Shown: piece by piece, positions 33,410 through 45,000 of the stretch | Numbering within the stretch: position 1 is the first letter of the stretch | How the letters are laid out: each line of letters opens with the position of its first letter | Source: Fragilariopsis cylindrus CCMP1102 | Taxonomy: Eukaryota; Bacillariophyta; Bacillariophyceae; Bacillariales; Bacillariaceae | Direction of reading: 5' to 3' | NCBI GenBank assembly: GCA_900095095.1 | Contig: FMBT01000444.1 | Coordinates: forward strand, 39,808 to 103,807 | Length of the DNA stretch: 64,000 nt | The notes under the pieces: model-generated | The model's input: the letters and a program-made list of their open reading frames with translations, nothing else | What the model was told of the DNA's origin: nothing | Database searches by the model: none | Position numbers and translations under genes: made by a program

Positions 33410-34055
33410 AAGAAAGGCCGAGCAGTTGTTGGACGCTGTTGTACCACATCCGCGTGCGCCTCCATTGATTCGGACTGGCAACCTGCTGTTTCTACGAGTT
33501 GATTTACTTTGTTACGTAAATAAGAAACAGGAGAGTGACTTCAAACTCTTTAGGAAAACTATTGAAACAACTTTTGGAGATTTGCCTTGCAGAAACTGCA
33601 ACCGTATGGACTGCAACGACAAGATCAATATCCGGCATGTCATGGGAGTAGCCAAGTTGATGGCCTTTATTCGTCCTGATTCGGTCTACGATGGAACTTG
33701 GGCTGAAGTGTTTAATCACAAGAGTTTTCGTTTACAGTTTCATCAATTTTACTGTTTATTTCTAAATCTTAATCAGTTGACCACCCCTCCTTCTGATTGC
33801 TTGGAGAGAGATATGGTTGCTCTATTCCCCTCTCCAAATGATCTACCGGATCACCATCATCTCAAGCAACTGAAAAGTCAACCAACCAAACGGATGCAAA
33901 ACTCCATTAGCGAGCCCATGAGTAAGCATTGGTACTTGGTACCGGCACAGGACGTTAGCACTACGCCTGCAGAGGAAGCTAAAGAGGCAGCTGCAGATAA
34001 AGAAGAGGAAGCTGCAGAGGCTGCTGCAGATGAAAAAGAGATGAAGAATGCATAG
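33066..34055 (+). CDS. Unknown protein with a Cys-rich core and low-complexity ends
   Basis: 329 residues from the first ATG (33066). Not recognised. Residues ~1-125 are Ser/Pro/Thr-rich with an Asn run encoded by (AAC)n. A compact-looking core spans ~135-260: LLFLRVDLLCYVNKK, then PCRNCNRMDC (a possible metal site), HVMGVAKLMAFIRPDS and FHQFYCLFLNLNQL. The last ~25 residues are an Ala/Glu/Lys helix built from imperfect repeats. It lies next to the transposon island and could be mobile-element cargo, but that is only position-based. Confidence 0.6.
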
Positions 34056-34345
34056 AATTGGTAACATCATTGAAACGAAAAAAAAAAGAAAACATAACAA
34101 ACCAAACAACAGTACACACTTATTCTCTGACAGTGTGTGTCGCACCTATAGTATTAAAATATTCTTCATTACAATTACTAAAAAACTTTTAAACTCAAAT
34201 CATAATCCTTCTGGGCTTCTCTTAGCTATAGAGGTACGACTTTTTTTCTTCCGATTGCAATTAGAACAACAAGTACATACATATATATATCCTATACTAC
34301 CTATAATTTAGATACGTATAACATACTTTTAACACTAGTTTATGT
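34056..34345. other. Spacer between unknown gene and transposase fragment
   Basis: 290 bp of AT-rich sequence with A and T runs. Probably holds the 3' end of the DDE transposon; I could not find its terminal repeat. Confidence 0.4.
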
Positions 34346-34868
34346 TTAAATTGCTGTTATTTTTTGATTTCCTATATTCAGTAGTATATTTGCTACATCA
34401 TTTTCACCCTCAGTACCATCAGTAGTGGTTGAAAGTAGTGACAAAGGGGGTAAATCAGAAGGTACGCTAGTCAATAAATCGAGTGCAAGAGCATTATCAT
34501 CATCATCACGATTATCCTCTCCATCAACGATATCACTGAGTTCAATATAATTGGTTGGTTTTACTGGTGGTGATGGATCTTTCATAGTATAATAAATACC
34601 ATCCCAGGCTTCACGTCTTTCTGCAAGAGTTACTGGTATCTTCGATTTTTGCTTCATACACCCAAGTTGTTTATATCGAATTAAATGTACATAATCATCA
34701 TTCAACAACCAATGACTTGCTTTTCTTAAACCATTAATTATCTTATTCCTATCAGGACCATTTGGAACACCGTACAATATACCACCCTCAACGAACGCAG
34801 CATAATGATATTTAGATTTCTCCATTGCAGCTTTACCCTTAGAATAAATCTTCATATCACGAATATAC

Positions 34869-34986
34869 TGTTTAGAAGCCTTCTTCGCCAACTCTGCTAA
34901 CTTGGCGTTAGTTCTTCCTTCTACTATCCCAAGTGTGGTTTCCCCAAGACCCCAATGCCCTTGACTAGTCAGCCCACCGGAAGTTA
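34869..34986. repeat. 118-bp direct duplication, copy 1 (host transposase sequence)
   Basis: Identical by eye to 35804-35921, same orientation; begins TGTTTAGAAGCC and ends CCGGAAGTTA. It abuts the foldback element exactly at 34987. Confidence 0.93.
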
Positions 34987-35803
34987 ATGTTATTAGGTTT
35001 AGCGCTAAAGGAGTGAAACTATTAATCATATACAATAGGTTAACTGTGTTATTAGGTTTAGCGCTAAAGGAGTGAAACTATTAATCATATACAATAGGTT
35101 AACTGAAATTAATGTTATTAGGTTTAGCGCTAAAGGAGTGAAACTATTAATCATATACAATAGGTTAACTGAAATTATGTTATTAGCATTAATTTTCGCC
35201 ATTAGGCTTCTTCAGCAGTTGTCTTTGTTGTTGGTCAGTGTATTGAATTATTTAAAATATAGTCGACAGGTATGTGGTAAAAAACTAAATAAGCTCCACG
35301 CGGTTTGGACCCTGCGTGTGTAGTTTACAGTTTTTTGCCACTATATAAGCTCCAGACGGTTTGACCCTGAGTGGTGTTTATATTTTAGATAAAAAACTAA
35401 ATGATGTCCATACGTGGTTTGACCCTGTATGTAGTCAATGCGTTTTTGGGAGGGGCCGCCCCCTCCCAAAAACGCATTGACTACATACAGGGTCAAACCA
35501 CGTATGGACATCATTTAGTTTTTTATCTAAAATATAAACACCACTCAGGGTCAAACCGTCTGGAGCTTATATAGTGGCAAAAAACTGTAAACTACACACG
35601 CAGGGTCAAACCGCGTGGAGCTTATTTAGTTTTTTACCACATACCTGTCGACTATATTTTTAAATAATTCAATACACTGACCAACAACAAAGACAACTGC
35701 TGAAGAAGCCTAATGGCGAAAATTAATGCTAATAACATAATTTCAGTTAACCTATTGTATATGATTAATAGTTTCACTCCTTTAGCGCTAAACCTAATAA
35801 CAT
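34987..35803. mobile_element. 817-bp foldback (palindromic) element
   Basis: Begins ATGTTATTAGGTTTAGCGC and ends with its exact reverse complement. Arms 35112-35455 and 35460-35803 pair almost perfectly around a 4-base loop (CCGC, 35456-35459), differing only by two single-base indels that cancel in length. On the left side the ~60-bp terminal unit is present three times (from 34987, ~35046 and 35112), on the right once. Within each arm a ~56-bp motif with a GGTTTGACCCTG-like core recurs three times. No protein is encoded. It sits inside the transposase gene between the 118-bp duplicates. Foldback-type non-autonomous DNA transposons look like this, but the flanking duplication is far longer than theirs. 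Confidence 0.88.
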
Positions 35804-35921
35804 TGTTTAGAAGCCTTCTTCGCCAACTCTGCTAACTTGGCGTTAGTTCTTCCTTCTACTATCCCAAGTGTGGTTTCCCCAAGACCCCAATGCCCTTGAC
35901 TAGTCAGCCCACCGGAAGTTA
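35804..35921. repeat. 118-bp direct duplication, copy 2 (host transposase sequence)
   Basis: Second copy of 34869-34986, directly abutting the right end of the foldback element. Translation of the main transposase part runs through it and stops at KQCY within the element's terminal repeat. Confidence 0.93.
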
Positions 35922-38208
35922 GTCGACCAGTGAACTTATCAATCAAACTCGATCGATCAGAATTGTCTAGTCGCTGTTGTTGTACTAGTTTTTTCTTCTC
36001 TTGGTGATGTCTTTCTCGTGCTACATTTCGATTGGTGGATGTGGTTAGCACACTTAAATAATGTTGTGCTTTTCCTTCTGATACATTCATACCAGCTAAA
36101 CGGGTTGGATCGGCTCGATTAGTTGCAGCCATAGCTATCTGAGATTCACTCTGCGATTCACTCTGTTGTGATAGAGTCTGTTGTGATAGAGTCTGTTGTG
36201 ATAGAGTAACCACCTTCTTCGACTTCAAAACTTCAGGATGAGATAAGCAACCACGATTAAGGGGATTCCAACCGCGTTGTAGTATTGCTTTTTTGTTACC
36301 ATCCACATTACCAAAACTTCTATCAAACACTTTAGACATGATAAGCAGAACATGATGTCTACTGATTTTGATGCGCTCACAGTTAATCCTTTGATCCACC
36401 CGAATAACTTCTTTCGCTTCTCTTGTAAGATTCTTATACATACCATTTTGTTCAGAGGAATCTCCAACCTGCCAGTATGCAGTACCATTAGGCAGACCAA
36501 GACAGATATTCCACTTATGATTAGCTCCTGGTACAGCCTTCCCTTCTTCATCAAGATTGTTAATATACCTCATGAATACCGGACTTAGACGAGAGCCATG
36601 CCCATCTAAAATTGCGCCAGGAGGTGGATCACCGGGTACTCTAGGAATTAAAGCATCGTATAGTCGGAGGACGTCCACTAATATTTCTGGAGTGATACCA
36701 CCGCTAGCTGAACGACGTACAAGTGTTGGTACTTTAATACCATTCACAATACATATAGGACCACCTGGAAACACCTTGCCCGGTCCTGTGTTGAGTTGCA
36801 GCAACTCAACAGAAAACACGGTATCAGCCAACATCTCTTTCATTTTCTTCTCCTTATCATTATCATTATTCATATTCTTTATTTCATTAAACATAGTATC
36901 ATCACCAATCCATATTGCATTAACGTCTAAACCATGTAATTCAGAATAACTAAGTTCTCCATCTTTTTCTATAATAACTAAACAAACCGCTGGATTTCCA
37001 TCTAATTTTGTCCATACCATGGTGGTAAAGTGACAATCACTTGTACATGCTGGTAACTTCGCTGTAACCCCTTTCGTTGAGCAGTGTTTCTTGTTGCCTG
37101 CTGACATCTTATCCTTTGACATGTTAGTATTTGTACCACACTCGTCAGCCGCCATGAACAGTTCTGGATGTTTGAATCGATGATGTACTGGTTCACCGTA
37201 CTGATTTGGATCATCTATATCACAAACTTCACCATTTCGATTATAATACACTGGTTCATCTAACACTTCAGCATACCCCCATTTGACGAGAAGACCATAT
37301 ACATTATCATACATCTCCTCAAACTTTTCATACGTACAGTGCTCAGTACGATAAAAATCAACATTACTTGATCCTTTATACTGAATCTCATTCCCCCATC
37401 TCCGAACAAACCCTCGGAACCATCCGTTTCCAAGGTTGGCTGAGGTAGGCTTGATACCATGTTTGATGTATTGGTCTCGCAAGTCAACTTGATGTCTTAA
37501 TTTCCATGCAATCACATCATCTTCGACTGGAGTTCCACTGACGTTGGAGTTGGCATAATCAATTATTTGTCTCTTGTTCATTGTATCATTACAATCTGTT
37601 GATTGTTTAATGTACATTACAATTAACGGTTCTGCATCAAGCATTGGGCTTGTCATACCAGTTCCTTTCACTTCTAGTCGATCGCGACAGATTCTACTGT
37701 AGATAGTAGTGGAAGCAACGCTATATATATCAGGATCTAATTGGTACTCGTGCTGTTTGTTAGCAATAAGCTTCTTGAGGGACATCTTGTTGGTATGATC
37801 AGGTGGTAATAGATTGTTGTCAACCCATGACAGTGCTATATCATTCTTCATTTGTGAGAACTTTCTTGCTAAATCTTGCATTGCTTTATTCGTGGTACCA
37901 ATAGGACGGCCAGATTTGCCTGGCACCTGCGCAGATGATGTTGGTGGTGCCACAGTTGTCTTATTATTGTTGTTGTTCATTTCTACTAAAGGCAAAGCAA
38001 GGTTGATTCTATTTTTATTTATATCAGACATATTTCTCCATTTCATTTTTACTTTATTACTATTCAACCATAGTTGCGTTTTACTATACTGTTTAACGAG
38101 CTTAGCAAGTGAACCGTGTGGTGGTTCACCATTCTTCTTCTGCTTTGGTTCATACTGTCGCCATTTCGTTAGGATTTCTACAATAATAGTTTGAATTTGA
38201 TCTTGTGA

Positions 38209-38426
38209 TGTAGGCGTAAGGCGAGTGTCGCTATGGAATGACCGACCAGGACAGACCATACGAGTGGTATGACCGACCAGGGTCAGACCTCATGTACACC
38301 ATACGAGTAGATAATGCCGATCATAGAGAGCTACTAAGCTCACTCTTCTAATAAACACTATTTACATACGTTAATAGCATAGAAGGTCTTCAGTCTAGTG
38401 AACTTAGGTAGCTAGATACATTTACA
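38209..38426 (+). repeat. 5' LTR of the Copia element
   Basis: 218 bp, TG...CA. Contains a repeated ATGACCGACCAGG-like motif and two CCATACGAGT copies. The transposase frame on the opposite strand starts inside it at 38259. Confidence 0.92.
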
Positions 38427-38672
38427 GGTTATGAGAACATATATCTTTATCACTGTTAAAAGATAATATAATAAAGATTAAACAACAGGGTTTCGTTATT
38501 AGCACACGACGTACATCGATATTAGCAACATCGGTGAAGACTTACGAAACAAGTTAGTGCACGTAAAACTGTACCAAAGCATACAAAACAGCGCGTGCGT
38601 TGACATAAAGTTGCAAAAATCGCTTAAATAATAAATAAAAGCACAACAACAAATTTCTACAACACTTGTACC

Positions 38673-41600
38673 ATGACTAAAAAGACCAAGATCTCAAGAA
38701 AGTCGGGTAAGATGCAGACAAGTACATTGGACACAATGCCAATGTCACCACCGAGGGGTGGTAGGACAATACCTAAAGGATTCATCCCTTATGAAGGAAT
38801 CAGAGAGGAGGAGATCGAAGCACTAAAGTTAGTCTTTCCTCTGGACGGAAGCAATCCGTACAAGGATGACGCTTACAATATAAAACCTTTCATGCCATTT
38901 TCACGGTATGAAGAATCGGACCACCATGCACACCTCGCTACACTACATGATGAAGCACTGGAGGTAGACCTAAAGTATGTTGCCATCGAAAACTTAATAA
39001 AGCAGATGTTTAGTACACAACATGCATGGACCCCATCGACATGGACGACAGGAAGCAGATACCAGTATGCACCACCACTTCATGCAACCCTATTTCAATC
39101 AGAGCCACCGTATGAGAGAGTAGGAAAAGCAATCCGAATCGTTAAATCACCACCTTCCTCAGAGCCACCGTATGCGAGAAGAGGAAACGAACGTCGAATC
39201 ATTGAATCACCACCAAAGATACAACTGAAGGATTTAGATGAGGAAACCGAACTTGACTCCAGTGACACCGGAAGTGCATGGACAGTGAAGAGTGCCAGGC
39301 AGAGAGAAAAGAGAGCAAGAGAAAGAGATGAAAGGAGCTCCTCTCGCCAGAAAGCAAAGCAGCGCCTAGCAAACTCAAACTCACCACAGAAACTACCAAC
39401 ACAACGGGTACAAGACATATCATTACTATTCGATTCGGACGCAGAGGAATCAGAAGTAGAGAATGAAGAAGAGGTAGATGATGATGTAAAGGAAGAACAA
39501 GAGGAGTTAGCCGATGATGAAAAGGAAGAACTGGATGATACAATCAACAGACTAGAACAGCAAGAAGAGGTATACTTACAGGAACAAGAGGAAACCAAAA
39601 GTGAGGTGCTCAATGACAACGACAGCAACCACACCACCAGCGTACTAGGAACAGATAACGAAAGCAGTAGACTTGGATCGAATAGCATAGACTTAGAAGA
39701 AATGATCGATAAGAGGATGGAAGAGATGATGAACAGAAAGATGGAAGTGAGATACAAAGATATGGACAAGAGGAACACCCGTATGCAACAGCTGGAAGAA
39801 AGTGCAAGTAAGCAATTGAAGATAACAAGACAAATGTTTACGGAAGCAGAATCAAAACTGTTGGAACTCACCTCAAAGATTGATGAAGTCACAAGTCGGA
39901 TTGAGGAAGCAACCACAACAATTGCAGAAGCAGATGCGACCACAACAGTCCTTGCAGACCACCTGGAAGCAGCACAAGTAGCCATGCAACTCATCAATAC
40001 ATCCAGGCAATTAACAGCAGCAGATGCGACAGCCATGCGCTCGGGTGCAAAGAAACTGGCAAAGAGGTTAACCGACCACACGGATGCACTAGTACAAGAT
40101 CTCCAAAACCACAAGGATGCACTAGCACAAGATCTCCAATGGACCCTATCTCAGCTAGATCCATTGAGAATCAAAACATCACTGAATGAGGCCATAGTAA
40201 GAATCAAATCAGCGAGTGATAGCTCCATCCTAGGACTGAGTGATATGGCACGATCAATCAATAAGGAAAGCCGGAAAAATATCATCGTGGAAAATCGATT
40301 ACAATCCATTGCAACCAAGACAGAACTAGCGACCCTCACCAAGAAAGCAACGGATGACTTGGTTATTACACTGCAAATGATAGAAGACCAATCAAAAGCT
40401 GCATTAACAACCATAATCGATGGACCAGATTTTCGACAGATTATCAAAACTCAAATCCGGGCCTACATCAAAACATTCCCACAGGAAATGTCTGACGCAC
40501 TGATGAAATTCTCTATAGATTTCTTCAAGGACAATGATACAATCGACCATTATATCAGAGGAGTAGCATCATCAGTCACAGACATAGGAGACATCACCGA
40601 CAAGCTTGAAAGAGAAATCGATGGAATTGCCACGAAATGGATGAATAACAACGTAGGAGACATCACCACCGGCAACATTGAAAGAGAAGTAGACCGAATC
40701 GCGACGGAATGGATGCATACCAACGTAGATAAGGCAACGGATTGGACACAAACCAACGACGACAAGGAATTTCGACCACGAGGAGGAGGACCACCCAAAA
40801 CGGACCCAACCACAGAGGAAGAAAAATCGTACAACGAGAAAATGGGTGAGGATGATATTAGTACAGGAGAAACAGAAGAATATACTGGCCTATTCTCAAA
40901 AGCACACAAAAGATTTCAGGAAGATCAAGCAATACGAAAGGCCCGACAGGCAGAGGAAGCAGCGCTAGCAGAGACTAAGAGATTGGGACATATCTCGAAA
41001 TCGATAACAAGGTTTGGCACCATGCCAATGCACAAACATTGTATACCAGTAAAGACAATGGTGACGATGGAACAAGCAAAACAACTGTACAACGAGATGT
41101 ATGATGACTGTCTCATAGAAACATACCCACTCACCGAACTAAAATACCTATCACCAAAAGGATCATGCATACCACCAATGCACAATGAAACGGATACTAC
41201 CATCGCTACTATCAGCCATGCAATCATGAGACGACTGAAAGTTATCATACCAATCACAAATACGGTGATGCTTGACATAATCAGCCCATATCACGAAGAA
41301 CGAAATGGGTATGGAGCACTGTACGCGATCATGAGAAGGTCATGTGCGTTCATGAAACCCACCACACAAGGATGGGGACCAACCTGGAGCAAAACAATGA
41401 CCCCAAGTGCATATGTAGTAGAACTACAGGCATCGGTAGCAGAGCATGAAATGAGGCATAACACCACATACTCGGAAGTTCAACAGTCACAAGAAATGCT
41501 CCACCAAGCACTTCAATCGTACAATACATCAATTGCAACGAAATTAAGTGGAGACTTCAATCAATGGGTCCTCGCACACCCAAAGAAACCCTACCCAATA

Positions 41601-42013
41601 CTTGGAAGACAACAGGTCTGGCAGACCTATTTGCAGATTACCCCAACACATCCAATAACAAGATCAACACCTTGTCGATCAACGCATTCGATGGAAAACC
41701 TAAAGAGAATGGATATTCGAAGGAAGGGAGCCAAAGATACTCCCTACGCAACAAGAAACAATGTGCATGCTGTAAGATGGCAGGACATAGTATAGGTGAT
41801 CAGATATGCAGAATCGGAGCTCAACTATCACACGCAACAAAATTTGCAACAACAAATAAGGAAACTTACGATACCAATGCAGATAAGTACTACAAATCAA
41901 ACCGTCCAGTAATGATCAACAGAGTCATGAGATCACTCCCAACCTCCGCATCAGACGAAACAATAAGAGAAGAGTGTGAGGAATGGACCAAGGACGATGA
42001 AGAGGAAGAGTGA
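38673..42013 (+). CDS. Copia Gag-like protein, unusually long, with a zinc knuckle
   Basis: Structural protein of the retroelement. ATG at 38673; 1040 codons to 41795, then the coding sense continues in another frame (about 41590-42013). One extra base in the A run near 41586-41588 joins them into 1113 residues. The chain has a basic N-terminus, an acidic/Glu-rich region (~250-310), a long predicted coiled coil (~310-480) with a repeated DALxQDLQ unit, and a globular region near 770-950. The end carries CACCKMAGHSIGDQIC, a CX2CX4HX6C variant of the Gag zinc knuckle. Most Copia Gags are only about 300-450 residues. The frame ends in TGA (42011-42013) after an Asp/Glu run. Confidence 0.85.
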
Positions 42014-45000
42014 CAAACATGCTGTCCTGAGAGATCGGTACAGCCTGCACGCAAGAAAACACCACATATATCATCGTCACCATCAGACAAATCATCAGAC
42101 AAATCAATAAAAGGAAATATAATCATCAACAAAGTATCAAAACAAAAACAACAACAAACGATATCAAAAGACGTACCACATCACATCAACCATAACAATC
42201 ATAACTACTGCTTTGTCGAAGCCCATACAAAGGATCTACAGGAGCAACAAGCAGCGAACAATACCATTGTCCAGTTGAATAACGAAAGGAAAGCCATTGT
42301 CAATCAATTCAATCGATTAATAACTGAATCAGTTTGTAAAGATAAAATTTGTAATGAAAATAATATTTGTAATGAAATCAATAATATGGAAATGAAAAAT
42401 GAATATCTGGAAAACGAACCAACAATCCTACCAGCGACACGTAGAATTGTACAGGAAAAACAGAAAAATCAGAGCGTGGAAAATCTGAAGACGCAATCAC
42501 GGGAATCAACTAAGACAACTCCAACGAATACGATTGAAAAAGTATCAAAAATCAATGGAAATTCCGAATCGGAGATGAAGACACATGTTGGTAAAGTATT
42601 GACGAATCCCCCATGCGGACAAGAACCAACAAACACGATCGAAGATTCCTTAACAAACGCACGTGGGAAAGAAAACAAACAGAACAGTAATACACAACAA
42701 ATACTTAACAATCATGAGTCGGGAAACGAACAGAAAATTGATACACGTCTTATAATTAACACTAAGAGTACACGAACTGTAAAAGACTTCACGGACATCA
42801 TCCGCGAATACAATACATATGGAGGGAGAACAATGCATGAGACAGGAGCCTATATAATCAACGCGATTGAATATCGATACAACACGTGCAAGGCATATCA
42901 CAGTTTGGTCGGCGCGACTAAAGCAAAATCAAATTTTTCAATCACTTCAGCAGACCTCACTCCCGCGTACACGCCGGCCGACAGTCTAGGTTCAACACAC
43001 GGACAACCATACAATATCAATGCCGTTAAACTACAGTCAACCTCAAATCGAAAATCAGTACGAGTAAAATTTAGAATCAAAAAGCTAAATAAGAGAGTCA
43101 ATACAAACAATGAAGATGGGAATGAAATATTCAGTAAGAATGAAAGAGCACAATATACCACGGAAATCAACGCACAAGGCGATACTGGAGCTAACTGCTC
43201 AGCAACTGACACGATTGATATCATACACAACTATGAAGAATTCGCAATCCCACAAGCCGTTGGAGTCTTCTCCGACGATGAGACAAGTACAACTCTCCAA
43301 GCGTTGGGTGAAGGCGTGATTAAAATTTTGTCGGATCAAGGCTCTATTATGGAGTGGCCCGTGTTGTATACACCACTATCGAGTGGTACAGTACTATCAC
43401 CAGATAACTATCACTTCACTCATAAATTGAAATATTACGCGTTCTATCACCTTGGAACGTCTAATAGTACTGGAAAAATTGGATTTTTAGATTACAATCA
43501 AAATGAACTAGAATCTATCAAAATGAAACGCACTAACAATGGCGAATGGTTGACATCTAACCAGGTCCTACTACCACACTCATTAAACAACAAACACATC
43601 ATACGAGCAGTAACACGAAGATCGGATCGAATTCGGGACCTACAGATGGAGAGAAATGACAATATGCAAGCAAAGGAAGATAGAATAATAATTGATCAAC
43701 AAATCAATGAATCTTGGGCTACTGATATTGGAGCCCATCACTTCGAACAGATGAAGGAAGAAGCACACCCAATATTCACCGACGTCAAGCTAAAGACAAT
43801 GGACACACCACACCAATTATACACTCAGAAGATGAAGGAACTGGAACTATGGCATCAACGGATGGGTCATTGCTCAACAAGAACATTGAATGAGACAAGA
43901 AAATGTGTAGAAGGAATCCCCGATTTACCAACCAATACACCATTTTTCAAATGCCCATTCTGTGAAAGAGGCAAGATGGTCAAGAAGGGAGGCAAGAAAA
44001 CAACAGATAAGGACAACTTCATACCGGGACAAGCGTACCATATGGACCTAGCCTTCGTAAGTGGACCATCGAATCTAGAAATAGATGCAGGAAAGAATAG
44101 TGAAGCAAGACCAATCATCACCAAGAGTCGAGACGGATACATCGGATTCCTTACTATCATTGATGTATCATCAAGGAAACTATGGACTCATCCAATCAAG
44201 AATAAAGATCCACCAATCGAATATATCAACAAATTCCTCAAACGACATGGTATTAGAACAACAAACCCTTCAAAAGCAATCATCACAACAAGTGGTACTG
44301 GATATTTGGCCAAGTCAAGAGCGTTCGACGAAGCGGTGACAGCACAACAGTATATCATTCAACCAACAGATGATGATATCGACTTCTTTGGAGATCTGCT
44401 ACCGGACCAAGTTGGAGCGACGATCACTACAGATGGAGGAGGTGAACTATCCAAGTCACACGAGCTCACAAAGCTATGTAACTCTCATGGATATGAAGTC
44501 AATTCAACAGCGGCGGATGCATCTTCACAAAATGGAATAGTGGAAAGACCACACAGGACGTTGAAGGAAAGAATGAGATGTATGATGTACTCAGCAAGAC
44601 TAGGAACAGAGTTTTGGGCCGATGCACTACTACATGCAACATGGCTGTACAATCGTACATATCACAGTAAGATCAAAATGACACCACTGCAAGCATTTTC
44701 AGGTCAAATACCAGCACTTGACAGCTTGATTACCTTTGGAGCCAAGATAACAGCGAAGAAGCCGGGTAGTAGACCGACAACGTTGAACCCATGGTCATAT
44801 GATGGTATCTTTCTTGGGTATCAAAATACTATGCACAACATCAAGTACTGGGACATCAATACCGGAGCAATCAAAACAGCTAAGCACGATTCAAAGGATG
44901 AGATACAGTATGGAGACAGACCAACGAATCGATCACCAGCATCAAAACATCTAATGGAAGTATTCACTGGAAGCGCCGACCACACTACTTACATGAACCC

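Larger units (their letters stand above)
34346..38259 (-). pseudogene. pogo/DDE_1-type transposase gene, split by a foldback element and joined to a Copia LTR
   Basis: Main part 38259-35794 (821 codons) and C-terminal part 35029-34346. An N-terminal DNA-binding region includes GNGWFRGFVRRWG, the CENP-B/pogo-type helix. The DDE_1 core then follows: first Asp in FMAADECGTNTN (~37140), second in AILDGHGSRLSP (~36600), third in WQVGDSSEQNG (~36460). A QTLSQQ repeat (~36175-36210) precedes the break. Both parts share 39 identical codons because the host sequence is duplicated on either side of the insert. Joined without the insert, the chain reads on as KKASKQYIRDMKIYSKG. The first ~17 codons come from the 5' LTR, so the native start is lost. 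Pieces are full of long open frame, so the damage is recent. Confidence 0.8.

Noticed and set aside
34987-35180. CRISPR-like array from the three ~60-bp tandem units
   Set aside because: Units abut without spacers and are the terminal repeat of the foldback element.
39095-40114. 339-codon minus-strand ORF inside the Copia gag
   Set aside because: Ser/Leu/Val-rich antisense shadow of the Glu/Lys-rich gag frame; no domain and no start context.
41564-42013. Independent 149-codon zinc-knuckle ORF
   Set aside because: It is the C-terminal end of Gag after a one-base frame break, in frame with Pol.
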